Source: a virus
Reading direction: 5' to 3' (one strand)
IMG/VR virus record: IMGVR_UViG_3300024243_000005
Span: 116,180 to 180,179 of that record
Length of the DNA stretch: 64,000 bases
The notes beneath the pieces are model-generated. The model was given only the letters and a program-made list of their open reading frames with translations, was not told the DNA's origin and made no database searches. The translations under genes were made by a program, and so were the position numbers. Shown here one piece after another: positions 49,955-58,690 of the stretch (positions within the stretch are counted from its first letter, which is position 1; each line of letters opens with the position of its first letter).

Positions 49955-50532
49955 TGAGTAGTGAGCTTGATCATGCCCGGCGAGCGATGTGGCGTCGCAT
50001 CCAGGTCAATCCAGTTTTCGTCAATGTACCGGAGGGTGGCGTGGTTGGGAGGCTTCGGAAGGGCGGGATTGTGCATGTACTCACACTCACAACATACTGA
50101 AACAGTGAGCGCCGGTTGCGTACGCTGCGGGCGGGGGTCTTCGACGTGGTGCGTGACGTTCGTGTACTGCTGCCAGTACCAGTTCAGCTTGTAGATCTGG
50201 AAGTCCTCGGGAGACTCATCTTCGTGCCGCTTGCGTGGGAGAGTAACCGCCTGCATACCGAGATCAATGCTGTCCACCGAGACACCTGTGTCGCGCCGTG
50301 TTCCTGGCAGCTTGCACGCGTCCACGACATCGCGCAGCAGTGGGCGCTCCTCACAGGTGAAGAGGAAGGTCACGTACTTATCTTCGGGGGCAGTCCCCTG
50401 CGCCAGCACGAGGGTGGGCTTCTTCTTCATGTTGATGAAGAACCGCCCACAGTGCAGGCACAACCCGTAGGTCCCAGCGATGAAGCTACCCCCGTAGCAG
50501 ACCATCATGAAAGGGCACTTGCGACATTTCAT
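49951..50532 (-). CDS. CxxCPxxxxC-family paralog 11
   Basis: 193 aa, MKCRKCPFMMVCYGGSF, LCLHCGRFFIN, FTCEERPLL, later CCECEYMHNPALPKPP. First member of the uninterrupted paralog run in transcription order. Confidence 0.8.
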   Translation of the reverse strand: MKCRKCPFMMVCYGGSFIAGTYGLCLHCGRFFINMKKKPTLVLAQGTAPEDKYVTFLFTCEERPLLRDVVDACKLPGTRRDTGVSVDSIDLGMQAVTLPRKRHEDESPEDFQIYKLNWYWQQYTNVTHHVEDPRPQRTQPALTVSVCCECEYMHNPALPKPPNHATLRYIDENWIDLDATPHRSPGMIKLTTQ

Positions 50533-50915
50533 TGTTTCACAGGTTCCTTGGCTATGCGGATGAGTATGCGGTTCGCCGCCTCGGGGCGCACGGCGATCGG
50601 ATTGCCCGCTGTGATGTCCAGGAAGCCGTCCTCCCCTTCCTTCTTCACCAAGAAGCAGCTCACGGTGTCACGGAAGCCACTCCCGAGGGTGAAGACCACA
50701 GCGTTGGAGAGGTGTGCCTGGCTGGTGCAAGCAGCAATGCCTGCGTCACCCATGAACTCCCGGATGGTTGCTTTCGAGAAACCCCTCTCAGGGAAGGAAC
50801 AATACTTGGTCAGCTCCCCCAGCCCGGCGATGTTCTCTTTGTCTGCTTCGGACAGCACAACCAGGATGGGTATCTTGGTGCTGTCGTATATCGCGTCACC
50901 GATGCGTACTTTCAT
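50529..50915 (-). CDS. Hypothetical protein, 128 aa
   Basis: MKVRIGDAIYDSTKIPILVV ... IREFMGDAGIAACTSQAHLS; alpha/beta, no cysteine pairs, so not part of the adjacent family. The MKVRIGDAIYDS opening is common in short phage proteins of unknown function. Confidence 0.7.
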   Translation of the reverse strand: MKVRIGDAIYDSTKIPILVVLSEADKENIAGLGELTKYCSFPERGFSKATIREFMGDAGIAACTSQAHLSNAVVFTLGSGFRDTVSCFLVKKEGEDGFLDITAGNPIAVRPEAANRILIRIAKEPVKQ

Positions 50916-51169
50916 GCATCTTTCTCCTGTTCGAGAGCGAGCTTGTGTCCATGCACCAGCGCCACGCTGTCAGGGATTTCATACCAGACCAGGCTGTCTT
51001 TTGCAGTAATGCAGTGGCGTACTGCGTTACCGTAGCGTACTCGTCCGCAGCGAATGCCACAGATGTTTCGGATGAGGTAGATGACCCTGGGTGGGGTTTC
51101 AACGTGCTTATTTTTAGGTGCGTAGCACAGAATAACGCGGGAGCACTCAGTGGGACCGGCGAGTGACAT
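50912..51169 (-). CDS. Hypothetical protein, 85 aa
   Basis: ATG overlapping the upstream stop. MSLAGPTECSRVILCYAPKN ... VIYLIRNICGIRCG; four cysteines in non-family spacing. Unrecognised. Confidence 0.6.
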   Translation of the reverse strand: MSLAGPTECSRVILCYAPKNKHVETPPRVIYLIRNICGIRCGRVRYGNAVRHCITAKDSLVWYEIPDSVALVHGHKLALEQEKDA

Positions 51170-52452
51170 CACTTAGCTCCTTTGCTGTTTACTTTGTAAT
51201 CGTGCGCCACGCGCAAACCATTTGGGTCCCCTATTGGGTGTGGGGCGATCCATTGTCTACGACGCAACGACCAGCGCGGACCATAGGCTTGGTTTCTCCA
51301 ATGCCCACGCCTAATGCTGCGTGTCTTCAGTTTCCATTTCTTTATACTGACCCCTGTACCTTGTAAACTCAGGTCAAGGCACGCGTGGATCTCAGGTGCT
51401 ATTTCTATGGTGTTGCCAAAGCTCCATGTACGGCTGTTCTGCGCTGAGGTGAGTAACCTGTCTTTTGGTTTTTCAGCTCGTATGCGTGGAGTTTGTGTGG
51501 TGTCACCCATTTTGCATTCATTTACGTAGATGCACGTATTTACGATGATGCGTCGTAGAGTATTCAGCGCGAGGCTTGTCTTCGTTGCTACTAATTTACC
51601 TGATTTCTTCTGTAACGTATCATCAGGGTCCGTGTCCTCATCCAGGAATGTACCTACGTCCCACGCTCCTTGTATGTGTTGCGCGCGCCCCATTAGAAAA
51701 ATCATGTGAAGAAGCGTGGACGTTACGTCCAAATCTTCTAGGGGTGTGTGTAAGAGTTCATCGTTGATAGAGTGGTTTGTGTGTTCATGGTAAAACCCTG
51801 TGTAGGGTCCAGGCCCCATGAACGCTGGTGCTGTAGGTACCCCAAATGCGAAAGTACTAAATGGGACCTTGAAAATCTCTTCGGGTACCCCTTTTGTATC
51901 GGTCAAAGAAAACCCCGCGAGTAGCGCTTTGCTGGGGTTAATTGTTGGGAAATGGTACCTCTCCCAACCCAAGCCCCGATGTACACCCAGTACCCAGGTT
52001 TGTATTGTGTGTTCAAAACTTTCAGTGAAGCCGTCAGGGCGCAAATGGGCGTCCATCCCTCCGGTGCGAAGCCATCCGTCTAGCACTGGGAAAGCGCGAA
52101 CAACTTCGAGCATCCATTTCACGCTACAGGGTGTGTAAGGCACTTGTGCTAATTCAGGAAAGTTTTGAATAGCGCACGCAATGTGCTGTGCCCAGTTGTG
52201 AGTGTTTCGAATGCGGGATATTTTGAAGGGTGATTCAAGCATAAGCGAAAACCGACACGCGTGCACCACCCCCTCCCAGCGAGACAGTACGTCGGCATCT
52301 TCGGGCGACGCTCCTTTAGCGGCGTATGCGTTCCGGTATAGACCAAGGCAGGATTTTTGGTACCGCTCCACTTCGTGGAATGCACCTATTGCGTATGGAC
52401 TAGGACCTGTACGTTTCTTCTTCTTTTTCTTCTTCTTACTTTTTGAAGCCAC
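51169..52452 (-). CDS. Hypothetical protein, 427 aa
   Basis: GTG start (GAGG about 12 nt upstream) with a poly-lysine N-terminus (SKSKKKKKKKKRTG). C-terminus RRGHWRNQAYGPRWSLRR, then WIAPHPIG follows a phage motif, R-x-HWR-x-Q-x-x-G, seen at the ends of some replication- or DNA-associated proteins. Otherwise unrecognised. The codon usage differs mildly from neighbours (more T-ending codons). Confidence 0.7.
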   Translation of the reverse strand: MASKSKKKKKKKKRTGPSPYAIGAFHEVERYQKSCLGLYRNAYAAKGASPEDADVLSRWEGVVHACRFSLMLESPFKISRIRNTHNWAQHIACAIQNFPELAQVPYTPCSVKWMLEVVRAFPVLDGWLRTGGMDAHLRPDGFTESFEHTIQTWVLGVHRGLGWERYHFPTINPSKALLAGFSLTDTKGVPEEIFKVPFSTFAFGVPTAPAFMGPGPYTGFYHEHTNHSINDELLHTPLEDLDVTSTLLHMIFLMGRAQHIQGAWDVGTFLDEDTDPDDTLQKKSGKLVATKTSLALNTLRRIIVNTCIYVNECKMGDTTQTPRIRAEKPKDRLLTSAQNSRTWSFGNTIEIAPEIHACLDLSLQGTGVSIKKWKLKTRSIRRGHWRNQAYGPRWSLRRRQWIAPHPIGDPNGLRVAHDYKVNSKGAK

Positions 52453-52486
52453 GACGCTGCATACCTCGGTAGACTTCGTCAGCCAT
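52436..52486 (-). CDS. 16-aa micro-ORF
   Basis: ATG at 52486 with CTGGAGC upstream encodes MADEVYRGMQRRGFKK and ends inside the start of the 427-aa gene. Could be a coupled leader peptide. Supported only by the ribosome-binding site and position. Confidence 0.35.
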   Translation of the reverse strand: MADEVYRGMQRRGFKK

Positions 52487-52488
52487 GG

Positions 52489-52893
52489 TTAGCTCCAGGA
52501 GGCGTCGACGTACTGACGCACAAGGCGGGCGTAGTTCTCGTAGGCACCCAAAACGATATTTGTGCAGCTCCTATTCCTCTTGGCATTGCACCACGACTCC
52601 CACCCCACATCCAGCAACCGCTGCACGATGGGGTCCAGGTCTTCTGCGTCCGCGTGAGCACTCTTGACCTCAGTGTGACGGGGGTGGTCAGTCTCCCCGG
52701 ATCGACGCGTACTTACGTCGTGGCTGTACTCCTCGACGTACACGCACGGGTCCCCGGACAGCAGCCCTTCACCAGCAGCGTACATCACGAGGTTGTCCAG
52801 GGTACGGCGCACATCGGATTCGGACAGGTCAGGGTCGGACTGGTACGTGACGTCGATGGTGAGGCGTGCGTGGATTTGTCTCTCGTCAGCCAT
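52489..52893 (-). CDS. Hypothetical protein, 134 aa (shares C-terminal module with next gene)
   Basis: Helical protein ending with WESWCNAKRNRSCTNIVLGA, then YENYARLVRQYVDASWS. The upstream neighbour ends WDTWQNARVNQAGTEAVGDA, then YMSYIQFVREHVDPNWS, so both carry the same roughly 45-residue terminal domain on unrelated fronts. Confidence 0.7.
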   Translation of the reverse strand: MADERQIHARLTIDVTYQSDPDLSESDVRRTLDNLVMYAAGEGLLSGDPCVYVEEYSHDVSTRRSGETDHPRHTEVKSAHADAEDLDPIVQRLLDVGWESWCNAKRNRSCTNIVLGAYENYARLVRQYVDASWS

Positions 52894-52896
52894 CGC

Positions 52897-53361
52897 TCAG
52901 CTCCAGTTCGGGTCGACGTGCTCGCGCACGAACTGGATGTACGACATGTAGGCGTCACCGACGGCCTCCGTACCCGCTTGGTTGACCCTGGCGTTCTGCC
53001 AGGTGTCCCAGAGCTGATCCAGCACGGTGAGCGCCCCCTGGCTCAACTCCACCTTGAGAAGCGGCGGGCGGTGTGGGCACTGAATCTCCGGAGGCGCGGC
53101 GAGGCCAAGGTGTCCCTGCCAGGTGGGGTCGTAGCGTACGGTGGGGTCGTCGATCTTGAGCACGATGATGGTGTTCGCCTCGTTCTTGGGGAACTCGCTC
53201 TTGACGTCCGGGAGGATGTCGTCCATGCACACACCGTAGTCCTCCGTCTCCTCGTCACACACGAAGGCGTGGACTTCATCGTACTCAGCACCAGGTACGC
53301 GGCGAATGATGACGTGGGTCGCCGTGTTCTCCTGGCACTGGTCGCAGTCTCTTGAGTTCAT
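52897..53361 (-). CDS. Hypothetical protein, 154 aa (paralogous C-terminal module)
   Basis: Start MNSRDCDQCQENTATHVIIR, a CDQC zinc knuckle, then beta-rich; C-terminal 45 residues match the preceding entry. Overlaps the lipoprotein gene by 4 nt. Confidence 0.7.
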   Translation of the reverse strand: MNSRDCDQCQENTATHVIIRRVPGAEYDEVHAFVCDEETEDYGVCMDDILPDVKSEFPKNEANTIIVLKIDDPTVRYDPTWQGHLGLAAPPEIQCPHRPPLLKVELSQGALTVLDQLWDTWQNARVNQAGTEAVGDAYMSYIQFVREHVDPNWS

Positions 53362-53810
53362 TTCTTCTCCGATCCTTCAGGTTTGGCTTCCGTGCAGTAC
53401 ACCTGGCGCATGCACATGAAGGTGTGAGTCCCATCCATCGGGACGGCGAGGTATAGCGCCGATTCCTCTGCGTGTTGGCGCATTAGCTTGTAGTGTAGCC
53501 CCCCGGGGATCGACGCAATGTCGGGTGTCCCCGTAGGGAGGGGAGGTGTTTTTCGTACTGTGTTGAGTGCAGCACACCGTGCTTTCAGAACGTCGATGGC
53601 TGTCTTGCAGGCGGAGGTACAGGTCCTGATGCGCTTATCACATTCCCGGGCGCTCCGCGTGAACGATTTGAAGTCCTCACGGTAGCGCTGCACCATCCCC
53701 TGGCACGTCTCCAGCTTGCCCAGGGTGAAGGTGCACCCACTGCTCTTCGGCGTCTCCAGCTTGCACCCGGAGCATATTACCAAGAGGAAACACAGGAGGA
53801 GTCTACCCAC
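53358..53810 (-). CDS. Putative lipoprotein, 150 aa
   Basis: MGRLLLCFLLVICSGCKLET: short basic start, hydrophobic core and an SGC lipobox at residue 16. The mature protein is Cys-rich (CTFTLGKLETCQG; CDKRIRTCTSACK) and helical, ending in a charged tail. Probably outer-membrane or periplasmic, exported by the host. Confidence 0.75.
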   Translation of the reverse strand: MGRLLLCFLLVICSGCKLETPKSSGCTFTLGKLETCQGMVQRYREDFKSFTRSARECDKRIRTCTSACKTAIDVLKARCAALNTVRKTPPLPTGTPDIASIPGGLHYKLMRQHAEESALYLAVPMDGTHTFMCMRQVYCTEAKPEGSEKK

Positions 53811-54588
53811 GCTTCTGCCTCTTTCGGAGGTCTTCCAAAGCCTCCTCCAGATTACTAGACAGCGCGACGGTCGCTGATACCTTGCCGCAGATCTCAGCAG
53901 CGCGGATCAGGTCCTTGGTACGCTCAGACGCCGTCAAGCTCAGGACGTGTGTGATGTTACCGTGCTGCACATCTTTGTGGTCCACGTGCCGGTTGTTCGA
54001 CGCCTCCATTTGGAGGCGCGTGATCTCGTGCTGACGTTCTGTGGTGGTGGCGACGCACTCCAGGACGGGGGTAAGCCACCCACCCTCATCGTTGGACAAC
54101 ATGAAGTCGGGCATGGGCTCTTCTTCGGTGGACTCAGGAGACTCAGCGTACATGGAACCAGCGGGAGGCTGGCCCTCGGGCAGCGCTTCCTGGGGCGTGT
54201 TGTACATGGTGTCCGGGGGTGCGTCAGCGTGTGGAGCAGAAGCTGTCTCCACCCCACGCTTGGGCGGCGCCTTGCTCTTGGCTCTCGTCGCAGCCCCCAT
54301 CTCCCGCTCGATCTCAGCGAGCCCGTGGAACATATCGCTGGGGTGTTCGTTCTGGCGGTCCCATCGGCGCAGGCCATCCCACATCTTGCGGATGTACGCC
54401 GATTGCTTGATGGAGGGGTTGAAGCCGCTGACGAACTTGCCCTGCATGTCTTCAGCGGTGCTGTACCTGCTCGTGACATAGTCACCAGCCCCTTTGTCCG
54501 TGAGCATTTCTTGCATGGACTCAGCAAGGGCCTGGATGTTGTTGCAAGCGCAGATGGCCTCCGCGCGAGTTAGCTTACTGTCCATCAT
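53803..54588 (-). CDS. Hypothetical protein, 261 aa
   Basis: Start at MMDSKLTRAEAICAC (AAGGTGGTG upstream). Middle region Pro/Ser/Glu-rich with SMYAESPESTEEEPM. C-terminal coiled coil ending DLRKRQKRG. Shares the SMYA/ESPE segment with the 316-aa gene at 26135. Confidence 0.7.
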   Translation of the reverse strand: MMDSKLTRAEAICACNNIQALAESMQEMLTDKGAGDYVTSRYSTAEDMQGKFVSGFNPSIKQSAYIRKMWDGLRRWDRQNEHPSDMFHGLAEIEREMGAATRAKSKAPPKRGVETASAPHADAPPDTMYNTPQEALPEGQPPAGSMYAESPESTEEEPMPDFMLSNDEGGWLTPVLECVATTTERQHEITRLQMEASNNRHVDHKDVQHGNITHVLSLTASERTKDLIRAAEICGKVSATVALSSNLEEALEDLRKRQKRG

Positions 54589-55025
54589 CACCACCTTGGG
54601 TAGTGTCCGTAGATTTCACGGATTCCGGGGAAGTAGGCGAGGAGGATTTGGTCTTCGGGTACTGTGAGTTCTTCTTCGACCCACGCTCCGTCGTCGTCCC
54701 CATTGTCGTCTTCAGCTTCTTCGTCGTAGTATCCGTGGTCAGGGTGAGTGTACTTAACAACAGGGACGGAATCCCACGCACGTCCCAGCGCGGCTTGTGC
54801 GTCGGCCATACAACATGCTTCATCATGTGACTCCTCCCAATCCTCGTCCGAGACGGGACCATAGTAGCCATCGTACCAGATGCGCGATGTATATTTCTTG
54901 AGCTGTTCGATGCTGCACTCCGCTGCTGCCGCGAACTCCTGCCAAAGACAGTCCTGCTCGTGCTCAGCACCAGCGGGATCGTACTCCGACATGTGTTCGA
55001 AGCAAGGAAGTAGCTCGTCACTCAT
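54588..55025 (-). CDS. Acidic protein, 145 aa
   Basis: MSDELLPCFEHMSEYDPAGA, strongly acidic (EEAEDDNGDDDGAWVEEE) with many Tyr/Trp. Unrecognised; acidity could suggest a nucleic-acid mimic, inference only. Confidence 0.7.
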   Translation of the reverse strand: MSDELLPCFEHMSEYDPAGAEHEQDCLWQEFAAAAECSIEQLKKYTSRIWYDGYYGPVSDEDWEESHDEACCMADAQAALGRAWDSVPVVKYTHPDHGYYDEEAEDDNGDDDGAWVEEELTVPEDQILLAYFPGIREIYGHYPRW

Positions 55026-55518
55026 TGGTGTCCTCGGCGGGCTCTTCCTCAACCTCCACGTACATCTGGCGGTCGTTCCAGTCGACGTAGTTGCGCACGG
55101 CGCGGGCCAGGGCCTTCATGCGCCCGTTGAGGGGGTTGTACGCGTCGCCGGGGCAGGTGGGGTTGAGGTCCACCAGCTCCTTCCAGCGGAAGCACGCGGT
55201 GCAGGGCGAGGGCACCTTGAAGCGGGGACCACCAGTGTGACGCTTGGTGGCACCGACGTACACACCACCGGGAGGCGGCGGGGCCTCGTTTTCGGTGCTC
55301 TCCACCAAATCTTCGGGGGGCAGCGGGTACAACATGGCGACGGTGAAGTCCCCACCCTCGCGCTGATGCCGGTACGTGACGCGGTAGTTGCTAGTCAGGA
55401 GCAGCGCCATGGCGTTGCTGTCCTGCCACTCCTTGGAGTAGCGCTTGCAGGTTTTCCAGATGCACGTTTCCTCGATGGAGGTCAGAGCGGGGATCTTCTT
55501 CTCGGATGCGTCAGGCAT
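55018..55518 (-). CDS. Hypothetical protein, 166 aa
   Basis: MPDASEKKIPALTSIEETCI. Contains CIWKTCKRYSKEW and a CTACFRWKELVDLNPTCPGD metal-site candidate, then an acidic tail. 8-nt overlap with downstream gene. Confidence 0.7.
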   Translation of the reverse strand: MPDASEKKIPALTSIEETCIWKTCKRYSKEWQDSNAMALLLTSNYRVTYRHQREGGDFTVAMLYPLPPEDLVESTENEAPPPPGGVYVGATKRHTGGPRFKVPSPCTACFRWKELVDLNPTCPGDAYNPLNGRMKALARAVRNYVDWNDRQMYVEVEEEPAEDTNE

Positions 55519-55519
55519 C

Positions 55520-56083
55520 TTATTCAGTCCTTTTTCTTACGGGTTGTTGCTTCTTGGTTGGCGTGTAGAAGGGTACTTGTTGCATCCCGCGCTTACGGTC
55601 GAGACCGAGACGCCGCCTTTTGGTGTGGCGCCGCTTCATTTCGAATAACCGTAATACGAACTCTTTGAACGACAACATGTGCGCAGAGCTACAGCGTAGA
55701 CGCCCTTCCAACAGGGTGGCTTCCTGCGTGAGTATGTGTTTCTTGATGCGTGCTTCTGGAGTTCTACCCCAACCACGGTGTGCCTCATTTTTCCAGAGTG
55801 CACAGAAGAGGCAATCACATTTTAAGCCAGCAATGCCCGCTTCTTCGTCTGCGAGAAACGTCTCCCGGCGAGCGGTGTACAACGGAACACAGCGCACTAC
55901 TCGTTGTGCAACCGGAGCAAGGAATGTTGCTGTTGGACTGGTGCTCCAATGGACCTCGTTTTCCAGGGGACCAAGGCTCAGTGATCCACACTTTGAACAC
56001 ATGCCCAAATTGATGCGGGGCCACCCCTCCTGTATGCACGGAAGCACCAGGGGGCACCCCTGGCACTCAGGACTTAGAATCAG
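55520..56083 (-). CDS. CxxCPxxxxC-family paralog 12 (distant locus)
   Basis: About 187 aa. SPECQGCPLVLPCIQEGW, then CSKCGSLSLG; later CDCLFC as the terminal CxxC, and a basic C-terminus (RRHTKRRRLGLDRKRG) absent from other members. No ATG, GTG or TTG in the right place; CTG (56083) or ATT (56080) is the likeliest start. Overlaps the upstream gene's end. Confidence 0.6.
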   Translation of the reverse strand: MILSPECQGCPLVLPCIQEGWPRINLGMCSKCGSLSLGPLENEVHWSTSPTATFLAPVAQRVVRCVPLYTARRETFLADEEAGIAGLKCDCLFCALWKNEAHRGWGRTPEARIKKHILTQEATLLEGRLRCSSAHMLSFKEFVLRLFEMKRRHTKRRRLGLDRKRGMQQVPFYTPTKKQQPVRKRTE

Positions 56084-56450
56084 ACCCGAAGTCGGCGGGG
56101 TCAAAATTGTCCCAGAAATCCTCTGCGAACGGACGCCCCTCGCTACGGACGACGCGCTCAAGAAGTAGCGCACGGAGGAACCGTTCGTCATGGAGGCACT
56201 GTGTAACAAGGGCGTTGAGCAGGGATTGTTCCTCATCATCGTCCAGCCTCGTGAAGTCTTGCACCTTTCCTGCGTAGTGACACGACACGCACCAGCAAGA
56301 TGCACCGGTGTCCCAGTTGTGCCCTGTTGTCCCCTTCGAGCCGTCGTCGTGCATGGTCACAGTGGCCCGGCACTCGATGTTAAATGGGCCGTACTCCTTG
56401 CATTTGGGACACCGAAGCCCCGCAAGACAATTTTCGTTGTGTGCGGTCAT
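56067..56450 (-). CDS. Zinc-ribbon protein, 127 aa
   Basis: MTAHNENCLAGLRCPKCKEY, then CWCVSCHYAG complete a ribbon. C-terminus acidic. Unrecognised. Confidence 0.7.
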   Translation of the reverse strand: MTAHNENCLAGLRCPKCKEYGPFNIECRATVTMHDDGSKGTTGHNWDTGASCWCVSCHYAGKVQDFTRLDDDEEQSLLNALVTQCLHDERFLRALLLERVVRSEGRPFAEDFWDNFDPADFGSDSKS

Positions 56451-56767
56451 CAGAACCCCAGTTTAAGTTGCCCCGGCGAAGGGTCTTTACGACGGAGCTT
56501 GCGCCCTCGTTTCGTGGTGATACGGGGGATACGCGCCCCCGTATTATCGAGCATGTACTCCATGGTATGGAAGCAATTACTGATGTGGCGCATCGCTGCG
56601 ACCTTGGGCCAATCCTCTACATCAGCGTGGAAATGGAACAACCACCCCAAGTAACGCCGCAGCTTGGCAGCGTCTTCATCGCCGAGAGTGTGCCCCAACT
56701 TCTTCAGGGGGCCGAGCTTGGACTGCCTGCCCGAGTACGGGCGTCGGAAGAGGCCATCACCCGCCAT
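56450..56767 (-). CDS. Basic protein, 105 aa
   Basis: Helical middle (WPKVAAMRHISNCFHTMEYM), basic C-terminus (KRGRKLRRKDPSPGQLKLGF). Unrecognised. Confidence 0.65.
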   Translation of the reverse strand: MAGDGLFRRPYSGRQSKLGPLKKLGHTLGDEDAAKLRRYLGWLFHFHADVEDWPKVAAMRHISNCFHTMEYMLDNTGARIPRITTKRGRKLRRKDPSPGQLKLGF

Positions 56768-56807
56768 CGTGGGGCTCCGGTTTACCCGGTAAATCGAAGT
56801 TGGTCAT
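56757..56807 (-). CDS. 16-aa micro-ORF containing the dispersed palindrome
   Basis: ATG at 56807, GGAGACTG directly upstream, encodes MTNFDLPGKPEPHDGG and stops inside the next gene's start. The TTTACCCGGTAAA site (56781-56793) lies within it. May be a leader peptide; low certainty. Confidence 0.35.
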   Translation of the reverse strand: MTNFDLPGKPEPHDGG

Positions 56808-56814
56808 CAGTCTC

Positions 56815-57621
56815 CTAGATAACAGCAGAGCCCCACACCCAGCGCACTGGGATGTTGGGGGTTTCAGGATGGAACTCGTTGTTTCCGTACGAGTCGTCGA
56901 TGTCAGTGAGGGCCACATCAGCAGTCAACCCGGGGAGTATCTTGCGAGCGTCACCACAAAGAGTGTACAGCTTCGCGTCACCAAGATGGCGTTCAATGCG
57001 CGGGAGTACCCAGTTGCGTAGGGGCTTCGACCTCTCCACGAGAGTCACCGTCTTGACAGTTCTCTTGCGAGTCACGTCGATGAGTTGGTGTCCGAGGCCC
57101 AGACCGGCGATGACCGTGTGCTTGCGCGCCTTGGTGACCCCTGGACGCAGCGTCATGATCTCCATCGGGGTTAGAGACATCCAGGTCTTATCACGACCAC
57201 CATCGCCTCGCCGAAGTGAGGGGATAACGACGTCCCCGTCGAAAGCGACCCAACCGATGCGGTTGCCGCAGGCAGTATAAAGGCGCGTGTGCTTCGGCAG
57301 GATGGCGTTGAGGTAGTGCATATCCGTACCGGGGATGCTGATGTACTCAGATGGCGTCATGTTCTTGCGTACTTGGTTTTCGGTGGGGCGCAGTTCGGGA
57401 GCCAGGTTCCGAGACCCCAACCAACGATTGTAGCTGTCAGCGGAGATCATCATCCACTCGCGCCACTTCATCTTCGGGTTCCATGGTACTGCGTTCTTGG
57501 CGTCCTTCTTTATGAACTGTGCTACCTCTTTCCCGAGCGCATCAATGCGCTTCTTGAAGAGTATGTACGGGATCATTGCTTGCTCTATTCTCCGCAACTC
57601 CCGCATGGCCCATAAGCTCAC
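56815..57621 (-). CDS. SAM-dependent methyltransferase-like protein, 268 aa
   Basis: GTG start with GGAGG 7 nt upstream. Motif I, HTVIAGLGLGHQLID; post-I acid in TVTLVERSKPL; LCGDARKILPG; DVALTDIDDSYGNNEF as motif IV. Layout is like spermidine-synthase-type or small-molecule methyltransferases. N-terminal 110 residues are separate and helical. Substrate unknown. Confidence 0.75.
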   Translation of the reverse strand: MSLWAMRELRRIEQAMIPYILFKKRIDALGKEVAQFIKKDAKNAVPWNPKMKWREWMMISADSYNRWLGSRNLAPELRPTENQVRKNMTPSEYISIPGTDMHYLNAILPKHTRLYTACGNRIGWVAFDGDVVIPSLRRGDGGRDKTWMSLTPMEIMTLRPGVTKARKHTVIAGLGLGHQLIDVTRKRTVKTVTLVERSKPLRNWVLPRIERHLGDAKLYTLCGDARKILPGLTADVALTDIDDSYGNNEFHPETPNIPVRWVWGSAVI

Positions 57622-58271
57622 CCGGTGCCTCCTTCGGCAAAATGCTTATCCATGTCTCTGAGTTCAGCTAATCGCTTTGTGTGGTAGTCGTGGCTGTAGT
57701 CCACAAAGATATGGTGCTGACTAATACACGCCGTCACCATATCCATGCGCAGGCTTTGTTCGTGTACCTGAACACCGTTGAGTACCGCGTGAGACCCCGG
57801 CGAGATGTAGTATTGCACTAAGCGGAGCACGTCGAACGTCTGGTCGTTACCTACGAAGGGGTACAACCACAAGGGGACCCCGGCGATGTCCGCGTACGCC
57901 TGGCGCTGTTCCTTGGCCCAATCCAACGGTGGAACAGGGTGTCGTCGCAGTGCGTTTATCAGCGCCAGTTCGCCGAAGTGGTGAGACCACGACGCGTTCT
58001 TACCAACAACGACAATGGGCCACTTATCTTTGGACCCAGTGCGGGTCACTACTAGCCCCGTGCTCGTGGCCATGGTGCTTTGCCGCAGGATGTAGAGCAC
58101 GGTTGATTTACACGCTTTGGATAGATCACGGTTACGACCAACCTCCGTTGTAACCCTGATCTTGATATCGAAGTCGTGCACAAGGAGCTTGGCGAGTCTG
58201 CGCAACTCTTCCCACTTCTCGTCTACGATGTGGAAAGAAACAGGGGTGCTTACTTGAGAGAGGAAGTCCAC
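57618..58271 (-). CDS. Hypothetical protein, 217 aa
   Basis: GTG start. Mixed alpha/beta; SWSHHFGELALINALRRHPV and VNSHDYHTK-like HDYHTKRLAELRDMDKHF. No family recognised. GTGA overlap with the methyltransferase gene downstream. Confidence 0.65.
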   Translation of the reverse strand: MDFLSQVSTPVSFHIVDEKWEELRRLAKLLVHDFDIKIRVTTEVGRNRDLSKACKSTVLYILRQSTMATSTGLVVTRTGSKDKWPIVVVGKNASWSHHFGELALINALRRHPVPPLDWAKEQRQAYADIAGVPLWLYPFVGNDQTFDVLRLVQYYISPGSHAVLNGVQVHEQSLRMDMVTACISQHHIFVDYSHDYHTKRLAELRDMDKHFAEGGTG

Positions 58272-58690
58272 GGCGACCCTGCGTTTGAACCCATGGAGAG
58301 GTTATCGAAGATGTCGTTAAGCTCCCCACTCTTCAGCATCTGTGCGAATTTATCAATCTTGGGCACCCCCTGGAAGCTCCCCAAGACGCGTACCCACATG
58401 CGAGCTGGAATAACCCCGGTACCAAGCCCCAGGTTCAAGAGCTGCTGGAGTGTATTGAAGAAAGGGATGATCGTACGTACGAGGAGTTCGAACAGTTTGT
58501 GGGCCTCCATCGTCTTCACTATGTGTGCTGCGTTATCTGCCGACGCTTGTGCCGAAAGGGACACGCAGGTCTGCGATAGGCTCTCATGTGAGGAGGCGAT
58601 GCGCTGCAGGGAGTTGGACCCTAGTTGGATGCACTCAAGGATGCTCTGCCCCGTGGGGGTACTGAAGAACTCACCCAGCTCAGTTGGCAT
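58250..58690 (-). CDS. Hypothetical helical protein, 146 aa
   Basis: MPTELGEFFSTPTGQSILEC then helical, Ala/Ser-rich. Contains LLNLGLGTGVIPARMWVRVL. Unrecognised. Confidence 0.65.
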   Translation of the reverse strand: MPTELGEFFSTPTGQSILECIQLGSNSLQRIASSHESLSQTCVSLSAQASADNAAHIVKTMEAHKLFELLVRTIIPFFNTLQQLLNLGLGTGVIPARMWVRVLGSFQGVPKIDKFAQMLKSGELNDIFDNLSMGSNAGSPWTSSLK

